A stretch of 54,114 bases of DNA from JAXGTO01 sp040774885 (GTDB taxonomy: Bacteria; Actinomycetota; Coriobacteriia; Coriobacteriales; Eggerthellaceae), in assembly GCA_040774885.1 (NCBI GenBank), contig JAXGTO010000016.1, positions 1 through 54,114 of the forward strand, in the 5' to 3' direction. Below are positions 35,205-43,063 of this stretch, one piece after another. Position 1 is the first letter of the stretch. Each line of letters begins with the position of its first letter. A model generated the notes under the pieces. The model did no database searches and was not told the DNA's origin. It was given only the letters and a program-made list of their open reading frames with translations. The position numbers and the translations under genes were made by a program.

Positions 35205-35949
35205 GGCGCATCTCCCCTTCCGCCGCGCCGCCTTCGGAAGCCAAGCTGATGAACGCATCTTCCAACGTGGCGCACCCCGTGGCCGAAATGATGGCCTCAG
35301 GCGGATCGAAGCAGATAAGGCGGCCTTCCCGCATCATGGCCACCCGATCGCAGCGGGCGGCTTCATCCATCACATGCGTGGTAACCAACAAGGCGGACCC
35401 GTTGTCCGCCAAATCGCGAAAGCCCTTCCACAGCTCCACCCGATGCACGGGGTCGAGTCCCACTGTCGGTTCGTCCATCACCAGTATCTTCGGGTCGCAC
35501 AAAAGCGCGATGGCCAACGAAAGCCGACGTTTCATGCCGCCGGAGAACTCCGCCACCATCTTTTTCCCTTGATCGCCAAGATGCGCCACGGCCAAGGCAT
35601 GTTCCGAGCGCTGCGCCATCTGCGTCTTCGAAAGGCCGTAGAGCGCCCCGAAAAACGCGATGTTCTCGGCGGCGGTGATGTCTTCGTAAAGAGCAGTGTC
35701 CTGGGGCATATATCCCAATGAGGCACGCGCTGTGGAAAAGGGCGCCGATTCTCCACACAGAGTCACGGAGCCTTCGGCGGGAACGGTGTTTCCCACCACC
35801 AAATCGACCAACGTGGTCTTGCCGCAGCCCGAAGGCCCCACCAACCCCACTATCTGGCCGGCATTCACCTGCAGCGTGATGCCGTGCAGCACTTCCGTTT
35901 TCCGGAACCGCTGCACCGCATCGTGCACGTCGATAAGGACTTCCCCCAT
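35197..35949 (-). CDS. ABC-2 exporter ATPase
   Basis: The 250-aa ATPase has Walker A GPSGCGKTT, signature EFSGGMKRRLSL, Walker B KILVMDEPTVGLDP, and switch His in LLVTTHVMDEA. The GGMKRR signature and the GLDP D-loop are typical of the CcmA/drug-export branch. It is transcribed before, and overlapping with, the ABC-2 permease. Confidence 0.92.
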   Translation of the reverse strand: MGEVLIDVHDAVQRFRKTEVLHGITLQVNAGQIVGLVGPSGCGKTTLVDLVVGNTVPAEGSVTLCGESAPFSTARASLGYMPQDTALYEDITAAENIAFFGALYGLSKTQMAQRSEHALAVAHLGDQGKKMVAEFSGGMKRRLSLAIALLCDPKILVMDEPTVGLDPVHRVELWKGFRDLADNGSALLVTTHVMDEAARCDRVAMMREGRLICFDPPEAIISATGCATLEDAFISLASEGGAAEGEMRHA

Positions 35950-36180
35950 GGATATCCCCTGTTCGCCAAAGAATCGATTTCAGCAGCAATACCGTTTCAA
36001 GATACAACAGTGCAGATGCATCTAGCAGCTGACGCATCGATGGTGCGCCAAGCACATCGACCCAAATGAATATGCCAACCAACTGGCAGATTGCAGCGCG
36101 ACCAAAAAAATGGCAACTGCATCATCCTCCAGGGAATGCGCGCAGACCACAAAACCCACCCAGCATACGCTGCCTTTCTG

Positions 36181-36222
36181 GGCCCATGCGCTTCCTCGTT
36201 TTCAGACCTCCGGCACGTGGGC
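36181..36222. repeat. GTGCNNTACCTCGTTTT-family repeat, block 3
   Basis: The core copy is ATGCGCTTCCTCGTTTTCAG, followed by ACCTCCGGCACG. The outer arms GCCCA...TGC and GCACGTGGGC pair. With block 4 it forms a subtype sharing TCGTTTTCAG and CGGCACG. Confidence 0.65.
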
Positions 36223-36238
36223 ATCTCTCTTGTTTATC

Positions 36239-36280
36239 AGAATCGTGCAATACCTCGTTTTCAGTCTTTCGGCACGCGAA
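36239..36280. repeat. GTGCNNTACCTCGTTTT-family repeat, block 4
   Basis: The core is CGTGCAATACCTCGTTTTC from 36244, closed by GCACG at 36272-36276, which pairs with CGTGC at 36244-36248. Spacing and the CGGCACG end match block 3. Confidence 0.7.
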
Positions 36281-36310
36281 TACCGCTCGCCTGACGTACG
36301 CCACCTCCTG

Positions 36311-36371
36311 GAAACCGTGCAGAACTTCGTTTTCTAAAAAACCCCGAATGGAAATTGAAGTACTGCACGAC
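36311..36371. repeat. GTGCNNTACCTCGTTTT-family repeat, block 5
   Basis: The plus copy CGTGCAGAACTTCGTTTTC starts at 36316. The minus copy, read leftwards from 36369, is CGTGCAGTACTTCAATTTC. The perfect 7-bp ends CGTGCAG/CTGCACG close a roughly 54-nt unit. Confidence 0.7.
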
Positions 36372-36454
36372 CCGGAAGCACGGAGAGCTAATCCCTCAAC
36401 CAGCCACCAGGCATTATGCATTCGATTGGGTAGCTTCTATCGCATTCTCCAAGT

Positions 36455-36520
36455 CAGAATCGTGCAATACCTCGTTTTTTGATTCCGTTTCAAAATAAAA
36501 CGGAATTCTGCACGATTCGT
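36455..36520. repeat. GTGCNNTACCTCGTTTT-family repeat, block 6
   Basis: This is the best-formed unit. Perfect 10-bp ends GAATCGTGCA (36457-36466) and TGCACGATTC (36509-36518) enclose an inner perfect stem ATTCCGTTT/AAACGGAAT. The minus copy reads GTGCAGAATTCCGTTTT. The bases ATACCTCGTTTTTTG on the 5' side have no partner and would bulge out. Confidence 0.75.
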
Positions 36521-36609
36521 AACGCAATACGCGGCGGTCCCGCAATTGGAAGCCGAAAACAAAGTTTGCAAGAATGGAGGGGAAGACACAGGAAGCTGAG
36601 GCGATTGGT

Positions 36610-36718
36610 GAGGCTGGGGGTGGCCGGCGAGGCTGGGGGTGGCCGGCGAGGCTGGGGCGGCCGGCGAGGCTGGGGGTGGCCGGCGAGGCTGGGAGCTGGT
36701 GAGGCTGGGGCGGCGCGC
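36610..36718. repeat. Tandem repeat array, 19-bp unit
   Basis: The unit GAGGCTGGGGGTGGCCGGC is present at 36610-36628, 36629-36647, 36648-36665 (one base short) and 36666-36684, followed by two degenerate units to about 36718. It is strongly strand-biased (G on the plus strand). There are no spacers, so it is not a CRISPR array. Confidence 0.85.
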
Positions 36719-36826
36719 ACGTGAGCAAATTGAGATATGGCTTGAGAGAGACTGCACGAACAGGTCGAGCATCGGAAGCAAGAAACAAAACGAGGCGAAC
36801 ACCAGAGAGCAGGCGCGGTCTCTTTG

Positions 36827-37450
36827 CTAATCGAGGGGCCCGGCCGCATCCAGATGCACCACGCGGGTGGCGATACGCGCTTGGAGTGCAGGGGAATGCG
36901 ATACAAACAACAGGCCTATCCCCTGCTGCTGGCAGGCATCCATCAGGAAATGCCACAGCTGGGCCTGCGTGACCGCGTCGAGCATGGTGGATATCTCGTC
37001 GGCCACCAGATAGCGCGGTTGGGCCGCCAAGGCGCGTGCGATGCAGAACCGCTGCATCTCACCGCCGGAAAGCTCATGGGGAAAGCGCGTGAGCCATTCG
37101 TCGCGAATGCCCAGCCGATCGCGCAGCTCGTCTGACACTGGACCCGCTTCATCCAGAGTGGCCTGCATGCGGCGACGCGGATCGACCACCAGTTCGGGGT
37201 GCTGTCCGATAAGCTGCACGGGGCGCACCCCCCGTGCCGTCGGCTTGGGCAAGGGATCGCCATCCACCAGTACTGTTCCGCCATCGGGCCGCAACAGCCC
37301 TGAAACGATGCGGCACAGCGTGGTCTTCCCCGCACCCGAAGGCGCCGAAAGAGCAACACGTTCGTCTGCCGCCACCTGCAAGTCGATGCCGTGCAAAACG
37401 GGATCCGCGTGCGGCGTATAGGCGAAGGTGATAGCACGCGCCTCTAGCAT
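36827..37450 (-). CDS. nikE: Nickel/peptide ABC importer ATPase, NikE/DppF-like
   Basis: The 207-aa ATPase is short for the family (about 260) and lacks the C-terminal oligopeptide-binding extension. It has Walker A APSGAGKTT, a Q-loop region VQLIGQHPELVVDPR, signature LSGGEMQRFCIARAL and Walker B YLVADEISTMLD. Its start overlaps the end of the NikD-like gene by 7 nt. It is the last gene of the five-gene operon. Confidence 0.8.
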   Translation of the reverse strand: MLEARAITFAYTPHADPVLHGIDLQVAADERVALSAPSGAGKTTLCRIVSGLLRPDGGTVLVDGDPLPKPTARGVRPVQLIGQHPELVVDPRRRMQATLDEAGPVSDELRDRLGIRDEWLTRFPHELSGGEMQRFCIARALAAQPRYLVADEISTMLDAVTQAQLWHFLMDACQQQGIGLLFVSHSPALQARIATRVVHLDAAGPLD

Positions 37451-38511
37451 GATGGCGCACCGCCTTTCAGCGGGGAAAGCGGCGCCTGGACAGCTGTTGA
37501 GGCCAACTCGTCGGAGTCTCCCGCTTCCGCATCTTCGTTTTCCGCCATGCCCTCGACGGTGAAGTCATGTTCGGGAAGCGCATGCCAAAGCGCCCGGCTG
37601 AAAGGATGGTCCAACGTATCCGGTTGCTCGAAATCGGCAACCGCCGTCTCTTCGATGACGGTGCCGTCGCGAAACACCGCAACGCGATCGGCCACCTGCA
37701 GCGCCAATTCGATGTCATGCGTGATCAGCAACACGCCACCGCCTTGGTCGGCGAAAGCGCGGAAATCGTCCAGAGCGCGAATCGCCAGGTCCAAATCGAG
37801 CCCAGGCGTCGGCTCGTCTGCCACGATGACGCGCGGATCGTCCATAAGCGCACAGCACAGCAGCACCCTGCGCGCCATGCCGCCGGAAAGCTCGAACGGG
37901 TATTTTTCCAGCGTGTCTTCTGGAAGGTCGTAGTTTTCGAACAGATGGCGAACCTGCTCGATGCGCTCAGAGCGCCCTGCTTTCGTCGACACATCCGAGC
38001 GCCAACCCGCCACCTGCTTGCCCACCTTGCATGTAGGATCGAGCGCCGCGACTCCCTGCGGAACATACGAAAGACCGTGCCCCCGCAAACTCCGCAAACC
38101 AGCGGCATCCTGCTGCACGCCGTCGAACCAGATGGTGCCCTGCACCGTGGCGTTTGGCTCGAAGATTCCCATGATGGCATCGGCCAGCAACGTCTTGCCG
38201 CTTCCGCTGGCTCCCACAACAGCCACGATTTCCCCCGCATGCACGGCAATGCTCAAGTCATGGATGACGCGTTTGAACACCCGGCGCGGATGAAGCAAGC
38301 CGGCAGCCTCGTCGTACATGGTGAAGCCGATGCCCAGATGCTCGACCTGCAGCAGATGGTGGCCGCCGGCATGGTGCGACGTAGCCGCATGCATATGATG
38401 GTGATGGGTGTGGGCATGATCGTGGTCGCTCGCAACGTGCGGATCCACGAAACCGCCCGCAGAACAACCTGCGCTGCCCGCAATGTTCTGACTGGAAGCG
38501 TTATCGTCCAT
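37444..38511 (-). CDS. nikD: Nickel/peptide ABC importer ATPase, NikD/DppD-like, with His-rich N-terminus
   Basis: The 355-aa ATPase has Walker A GASGSGKTLL, Q-loop LSYVPQGVAALDP, signature LSGGMARRVLL and Walker B VIVADEPTPGLD, with switch His in LLITHD. Residues 25-52 hold 13 histidines in 28 residues (DHDHAHTHHHHMH then HHAGGHH), an extension absent from ordinary DppD and suited to binding Ni or Zn. Start ATG 38511 is 11 nt after the NikC-like stop. The His-rich segment and the NikR-like site upstream of the operon support nickel as cargo. Confidence 0.82.
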   Translation of the reverse strand: MDDNASSQNIAGSAGCSAGGFVDPHVASDHDHAHTHHHHMHAATSHHAGGHHLLQVEHLGIGFTMYDEAAGLLHPRRVFKRVIHDLSIAVHAGEIVAVVGASGSGKTLLADAIMGIFEPNATVQGTIWFDGVQQDAAGLRSLRGHGLSYVPQGVAALDPTCKVGKQVAGWRSDVSTKAGRSERIEQVRHLFENYDLPEDTLEKYPFELSGGMARRVLLCCALMDDPRVIVADEPTPGLDLDLAIRALDDFRAFADQGGGVLLITHDIELALQVADRVAVFRDGTVIEETAVADFEQPDTLDHPFSRALWHALPEHDFTVEGMAENEDAEAGDSDELASTAVQAPLSPLKGGAPSC

Positions 38512-38522
38512 GCAGCTCACCC

Positions 38523-39437
38523 CTATCCCTGCGCCGTATGCGGATCGAGCACTTTGCGCAAGCTGTTGCCCGCCGTGCTGAACAGCAGGACCACGCCCAA
38601 CAGACACAGGCCCGGAAGCACGGCCAGCCACCACATGCCGGCGGTGAGATAGCTCATGGATTCAGAGAGGATCACGCCGATGGCGGGCAGCTCAGGCGGC
38701 AACCCGAAACCCAGAAACGTGATGGCCGCCTCGTGCAATATGGCGTGTGGAAACAGCAGCACCAACCCGGTGAAGAACTGGGGAAACACGTAGGGCAGCA
38801 TATGGTCGCGCGCGATTTGCCAGCGGCTGCGGCCCAATGCCCTCGCAGCAGACACGAACCCCGCTTCTTTGCACTGCAGCACTTCGGCACGTACCACGCG
38901 CGTAAGACTGGGCCAATGCGTGAGGGCCACGCCGATGGTAACGCCCCAAAAACCCTTGCCCAACGCAAACGAGATCAAGATGAGCAGGATGATATGCGGA
39001 ATTCCCATCATCAAGTCGACCAGCCACGTGACCGCCGCATCCACCTTGCGTCCACCCAGCGCCGCCGCGCACCCCAACGCCAAGGCGATAACGGCCGAAG
39101 CACCAGCCGCAACCAAACCCACCAGCACCGAGGTCGAAAGCCCCGCAATCGTGCGCACCAGCATGTCGCGTCCCATCCAGTCGGTTCCGAACGGATGGGA
39201 AAGCGAAGGCGCCGCCCCTTTGATGGAAAAATCGGTGACCTGCGCGGCGTCTTGCAGCAACACCCCGGCCACCACCACGCAAACCAATGCAACAGCGGCT
39301 ACCAGCAACTTCACCAACGCAGCGCGCCGGTTTCCCACGCGCACACGACGCGGCTCATGCAACAGCGCCGGAGCTTGCGAAACGCTCGATGCGCTTCTGG
39401 CGGCACCGACGGCCAACGTATCGTCAAGCTGCGGCAT
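38523..39437 (-). CDS. nikC: Nickel/peptide ABC importer permease, NikC/DppC-like
   Basis: The 304-aa permease has an N-terminal cytoplasmic part, one helix (residues 47-65), the periplasmic motif HPFGTDWMGRDMLVRTIAG typical of DppC/NikC, and five further helices. The EAA loop reads EAGFVSAARALGRSRWQIARDHMLP. Start ATG 39437 lies behind GGGGAGG and overlaps the NikB-like gene by 14 nt. Confidence 0.85.
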   Translation of the reverse strand: MPQLDDTLAVGAARSASSVSQAPALLHEPRRVRVGNRRAALVKLLVAAVALVCVVVAGVLLQDAAQVTDFSIKGAAPSLSHPFGTDWMGRDMLVRTIAGLSTSVLVGLVAAGASAVIALALGCAAALGGRKVDAAVTWLVDLMMGIPHIILLILISFALGKGFWGVTIGVALTHWPSLTRVVRAEVLQCKEAGFVSAARALGRSRWQIARDHMLPYVFPQFFTGLVLLFPHAILHEAAITFLGFGLPPELPAIGVILSESMSYLTAGMWWLAVLPGLCLLGVVLLFSTAGNSLRKVLDPHTAQG

Positions 39438-40422
39438 GGGATGCCTCCCCTGCCTTGATGCGCGGATCGATGATGCCGTACAAGACATTGGCTGCAAGGT
39501 TGCCGCCGAACACGATGACGGCGCTGGCAAGGGCGATTCCCACCAGCAACGCCGCATCGCCGCCCAGCCCGGCGGTGACGGCCGCCTGACCCAGGCCCGG
39601 ATAACTGAACACCTGCTCTACCAAAACCGACCCGCCGAACAATTCGGATACGGAAGCGCATTGCAAGGTGATGGCGGGCAGCGCCAGATTGCGCATGCCA
39701 TGGTGCCACAGCAACGAAGCATCCGATTCGCCGCGAGTACGGGCGAATCGCACGTAATCGCTTTCCATGATGTCGATGACCTTCTCACGCGTATGCAGTG
39801 CGATGTTGGCCACACCGACCACAGAAAGCGTGATGGCGGGCAGCGCCAGATGCGAGAGCGTATCGGCAAGCGTGATATCGGCCGTGCTCTTCCCGATGGG
39901 CATGCTGAAGCCGATGGGCGCCCAGCCCAACCAAACCGCGAATACGATGAGCATGAGCAGCGCCAACCAAAACGTGGGCGTCGAAGCCAAGACGAAGCAA
40001 TAGCCGCGCACCGCCTTGTCAACCCACGTATCCCGCTTCATGCCTGCCGCGATGCCCAGAGCCAGACCCAGCACGCCCGAAACGACCCAGGCGCAGGCCA
40101 TGAGCAAAAGGGTATTGCCAGAGCGCTGCAAAACGACATCGACTACCGGTTGGTTGTAGCGCAAGCTGGTGCCGAAGTCTCCTTGCAGCGCCGCGGAAGC
40201 CCAATTGAGATAACGCTCCCAAATAGGCGTATCGGATCCCCAGTAGCTGGCCAATGCGGCGCGCTTGGCCTCGCCCATGTTCACATAGGCGGCCTGGCCC
40301 ACATTGGCCTGAACCGGGTCGATGGGGCTCATCCCCACCAACACGAACACCACTACGCTCGTGGCAACCAGCAACAACGCCAACTTGAGCGCATGCTTGG
40401 CTATAAATGAAAGCGTCTGCAA
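39424..40422 (-). CDS. nikB: Nickel/peptide ABC importer permease, NikB/DppB-like
   Basis: The 332-aa permease has an N-terminal helix (residues 13-30), the DppB-type periplasmic loop (SPIDPVQAN..., LQGDFGTSLRYNQPV) and five more helices. The EAA loop is ESDYVRFARTRGESDASLLWHHGMRN. The ribosome site is AAAGGGAG. It pairs with the NikC-like permease to form the channel. Confidence 0.85.
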   Translation of the reverse strand: MQTLSFIAKHALKLALLLVATSVVVFVLVGMSPIDPVQANVGQAAYVNMGEAKRAALASYWGSDTPIWERYLNWASAALQGDFGTSLRYNQPVVDVVLQRSGNTLLLMACAWVVSGVLGLALGIAAGMKRDTWVDKAVRGYCFVLASTPTFWLALLMLIVFAVWLGWAPIGFSMPIGKSTADITLADTLSHLALPAITLSVVGVANIALHTREKVIDIMESDYVRFARTRGESDASLLWHHGMRNLALPAITLQCASVSELFGGSVLVEQVFSYPGLGQAAVTAGLGGDAALLVGIALASAVIVFGGNLAANVLYGIIDPRIKAGEASHAAA

Positions 40423-40456
40423 GAACTCCCTTTCAAAACGGCGGCAACGCCGTCGA

Positions 40457-42091
40457 CTAGCTCCAACTCCATTGGTCCACGTTGTTCACCAAGCTCCAAC
40501 CATGTCCGTGCGGATGCGGTTTCTGCGCCGCAACCTGAAGGTCATCGCGTTTGAAGTACAAATGGTCCACATTGGCCAGCCACACCCAGGTGGCCTCACC
40601 TTGGGGCGCCTCGCCCGCAGTGCCATCCCACATGGCCTTCTGATACAGCGGGTAGGATTCCTCCACCGCGAGCGTGGCCTGTGCGGCATCGAGATAGGCA
40701 TCCACCGAATCGCTGTTGTAGTCGGCGTAGTTGCCCCAGCCGGAGGAATGATACAGCTCATACACCTCGGTGGGGGCGTTGCTTCCCCAACCCCATAAAA
40801 TCAGGTCGCTGTATTCATGCGGATAGATATCATCCCAACTGGCACCTTTGATGTTGACCTCGATGCCCAGCTTCTTCATCTGATTGCTGAAATCAGACGC
40901 CAGAGCCTGGCGCACGCTGTCGCTGCTGGAATAATACAGATCGACGCTGGCGCGCAAACCATCCTTCGAGCGGATACCGTCCGAGCCCGCAACCCATCCG
41001 GCATCGTCAAGATAACCGGTCGCCTTTGCGACGTCGGTGCTCACCTTCATGTCGGGGCTCGACCACGGCATGCCGTCGCCCACGCTGAAGGCTTCTGCAC
41101 CGTAGCCCGATAAAACGTTGTCGATCATGTCGCCGCGATCGACGCCGTAATTCATGGCGCGACGGATAGCGATGTCGGCGGTCACGTCGTTGCCGCAAGG
41201 ATACGTCGCATCACCATCGGCCTTTGCGGTTCCCGATGCATGCACGGGCAGGCTGATGCCGCGGCTGTCCACCGTCTTGCACACGAATAGCTCGTAATCG
41301 GAAATGGACTGTCCGGAAAGCGTGGCGCTGGTGAAAGCGATATCGACCTGACCGGCACTGCATGCGGCACTGGCGGCGCTTTCATCCATGAATACGACCA
41401 CCACGCGTTTCATCGATACGGGTTCGCCATAATAGTCCGGATTGGCCGTGAAAATAGCTTGCTGCCCCTGGTCCCATTGTTCCAGCAGATAGCGTCCAGA
41501 ACCGATGGGGTGAGTGCCGTAAGTTGCGCTGTCATAGGTGGCTTCGGGCACAATGCCTATGACGGCCAATGAATAAAGCAGGCTGTTGCAGGGACGCACC
41601 ATATCGATGGTGATGGTGACGTCATCGGTGGCGACAGCCTTGTCGATCATGCTGATGTCGATTTCGGCACCTTCGGAATTCAAGATGCCGTTCAGCGTGA
41701 ATGCCACATCTTTGGCGGTGAGTTTGCTGCCGTCGCTGAACTTGACGTCATCGCGAATGGTGAACACCCATTGCATGCCGTCATCGGAAACCTGATACCC
41801 GGTGGCCAGGTCGTTCACGAACTCCAAATCGGTGTTGGTGGTGATAAGCGTGGATTGGATAAGCGGTTCATGAACGTGTTCGCCGCACCCCCAGCTGAAC
41901 AGCGGATCGAAACCTGCCGCCGGTTCGCTTTCCTTGTTCATGGCAACAATCACCTGGCTGGTATCGGAATCTGCAGAACTCCCCGACCCTGCGCTACCGG
42001 TAGAGCAACCAGCCAAGGCACCGCCGAATGCCAAACCGCATGTCGACAACGCTCCGAGTTTCACGAAGCCCCTCCGCGACATTCCCATCAT
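40457..42091 (-). CDS. nikA: Nickel/peptide ABC importer substrate-binding lipoprotein
   Basis: The 544-aa family-5 binding protein has a twin-arginine-like start (SRRGFVKLG) and lipobox LAGC, then the family pattern VNDLATGYQVSDDGMQWVFTIRDDVKFSDG. The C-terminus ends in a His-rich KPHPHGHGW...WSW segment that recurs, as I recall, in predicted nickel-type binding proteins. Start 42091 is set by GAGGGGG just upstream; ATG 42088 and 42082 are also possible. Dipeptide uptake is the alternative function. Confidence 0.8.
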   Translation of the reverse strand: MMGMSRRGFVKLGALSTCGLAFGGALAGCSTGSAGSGSSADSDTSQVIVAMNKESEPAAGFDPLFSWGCGEHVHEPLIQSTLITTNTDLEFVNDLATGYQVSDDGMQWVFTIRDDVKFSDGSKLTAKDVAFTLNGILNSEGAEIDISMIDKAVATDDVTITIDMVRPCNSLLYSLAVIGIVPEATYDSATYGTHPIGSGRYLLEQWDQGQQAIFTANPDYYGEPVSMKRVVVVFMDESAASAACSAGQVDIAFTSATLSGQSISDYELFVCKTVDSRGISLPVHASGTAKADGDATYPCGNDVTADIAIRRAMNYGVDRGDMIDNVLSGYGAEAFSVGDGMPWSSPDMKVSTDVAKATGYLDDAGWVAGSDGIRSKDGLRASVDLYYSSSDSVRQALASDFSNQMKKLGIEVNIKGASWDDIYPHEYSDLILWGWGSNAPTEVYELYHSSGWGNYADYNSDSVDAYLDAAQATLAVEESYPLYQKAMWDGTAGEAPQGEATWVWLANVDHLYFKRDDLQVAAQKPHPHGHGWSLVNNVDQWSWS

Positions 42092-42108
42092 GATCCCCCT
42101 CGTTATTG

Positions 42109-42135
42109 ATGTTACCAGCATATGATTTGTAACAC
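42109..42135. promoter_or_regulatory. NikR-like operator at the nickel importer promoter
   Basis: ATGTTAC (42109-42115), 13 nt, then GTAACAC (42129-42135). Read on the gene strand this is GTGTTAC-N13-GTAACAT, one base from the GTRTTAC-N13/14-GTAAYAC signal that I recall for NikR in comparative genomics. It ends 17 nt upstream of ATG 42091. Extra half-sites follow (GGTAACA at 42135-42141, GTGTTAC at 42151-42157), suggesting a second weaker site. Confidence 0.6.
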
Positions 42136-42201
42136 GGTAACAGAGGGAAGGTGTTACTGCAACACAAATCGTGTGATTGTCGCTCAGCGGACTCCATGCC
42201 T

Positions 42202-42207
42202 TATACT
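42202..42207 (+). promoter_or_regulatory. Candidate -10 box for the EFR1 gene
   Basis: TATACT at 42202-42207 matches the sigma-70 -10 well. The only -35-like hexamer, TTGTCG at 42177-42182, is 19 nt away, which is too far for a strong promoter. It lies 31 nt before ATG 42239. Confidence 0.4.
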
Positions 42208-42238
42208 ATGGAAAGCATGATTCAACGCATCGAGGGGA

Positions 42239-43063
42239 ATGCACGTGATCTTCTACTTCACTGCCACCGGCAATTCGCTTGAGACCGCCCAAGTGGTGGC
42301 CGCTACCACGCACGACAAGCTGGTCGACATGGGGGCCGCAACCAAGACCAAGCGCTTCGAAACGTATGTGGAACAAGGCGAGAACCTGGGCTTCGTCTTC
42401 CCCGTATACGCATGGTCAACTCCTGGGCTGGTCGATGACTATCTGCGCAACGTCCGCTTCATCACATCAAACGGCAAGCCGTATGTCCCCGGCTATTGCT
42501 GGTGCGTGATAACCTGCGGAAAATTCGTCGGTGATGCAGCATCGTTCTTCGGCAAGATGCTTCAGAAATACCAGCACATAAAACTGGATGCCTCATTCAG
42601 CGTGAAAAGCGTGGGAAACTGCGTGTATCTATACGCCCCGCCCGAAGGCGCCAAACGCATCGAGTTGCTCCGCAAAGCCCACGAACAGTCACTGGACGTG
42701 GCGCAATCGATTGCCAACAAGGCCATGGGGCATCATGAAGATCGCAACCCATTCGGTTGTCTGATGTCGAAAGCGACGTGCAAAGAAGACAAGCCCCGCA
42801 GCATCGAATCGTTCCATGTCGATGCCGCGCTCTGCAATGGATGCGGCATCTGCGCAACCGTCTGCCCAACCAACACCATCCGCATGGTGGATGGCTTGCC
42901 GGTATGGGAAGGCGGCAACTGCACGCAGTGCCTGGCATGCTTGCACCGCTGCCCCACCGCCGCCAGCCAATTCGGCGATAAGACGGCCAAGCGCGGTCGC
43001 TACATCAACCCTGTGCTGCGCGACCGCCCCGTACGCGACCCCCGCTCCATTCCCACGCTTTAG
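42239..43063 (+). CDS. EFR1-family flavodoxin-ferredoxin fusion protein
   Basis: The 274-aa cytosolic electron carrier has a flavodoxin-like domain first (YFTATGNSLETA FMN loop; FVFPVYAWSTPGLVDDYL), then a 2[4Fe-4S] ferredoxin module from about residue 195: CNGCGICATVCP and CTQCLACLHRCP. EFR1 proteins are common in anaerobes, and their partners are mostly unknown. The start follows GAGGGGA. It is divergent from the nickel operon, and its stop overlaps that of the convergent NapH-like gene by 4 nt. Confidence 0.87.
   Translation: MHVIFYFTATGNSLETAQVVAATTHDKLVDMGAATKTKRFETYVEQGENLGFVFPVYAWSTPGLVDDYLRNVRFITSNGKPYVPGYCWCVITCGKFVGDAASFFGKMLQKYQHIKLDASFSVKSVGNCVYLYAPPEGAKRIELLRKAHEQSLDVAQSIANKAMGHHEDRNPFGCLMSKATCKEDKPRSIESFHVDAALCNGCGICATVCPTNTIRMVDGLPVWEGGNCTQCLACLHRCPTAASQFGDKTAKRGRYINPVLRDRPVRDPRSIPTL

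Larger units (their letters stand above)
35950..36826. other. Non-coding island of about 880 nt rich in repeats
   Basis: I find no gene: all frames cross repeats and lack ribosome sites. It carries four units of the GTGCNNTACCTCGTTTT repeat family (36181-36520), a 19-bp tandem repeat array (36610-36718), and possible decayed repeat copies near 35990 and 36095. It separates the ABC-2 operon, whose start it borders, from the 3' end of the nickel operon. Confidence 0.7.

Noticed and set aside
36610..36718. CRISPR array
   Set aside because: The units are directly adjacent without unique spacers, and no cas genes are present.
36066..36956. Several frames of 60-180 codons in the 36.0-36.9 kb island
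   Set aside because: They run through the inverted and tandem repeats; the Pro-rich and NEVLHDS-like peptides are translations of repeats, and no ribosome sites precede them.
42129..42157. GTAACAC-N15-GTGTTAC as the main NikR operator
   Set aside because: Here the half-sites face outwards compared with the known signal; the inward-facing pair at 42109-42135 fits the consensus, so this one is treated only as extra half-sites.
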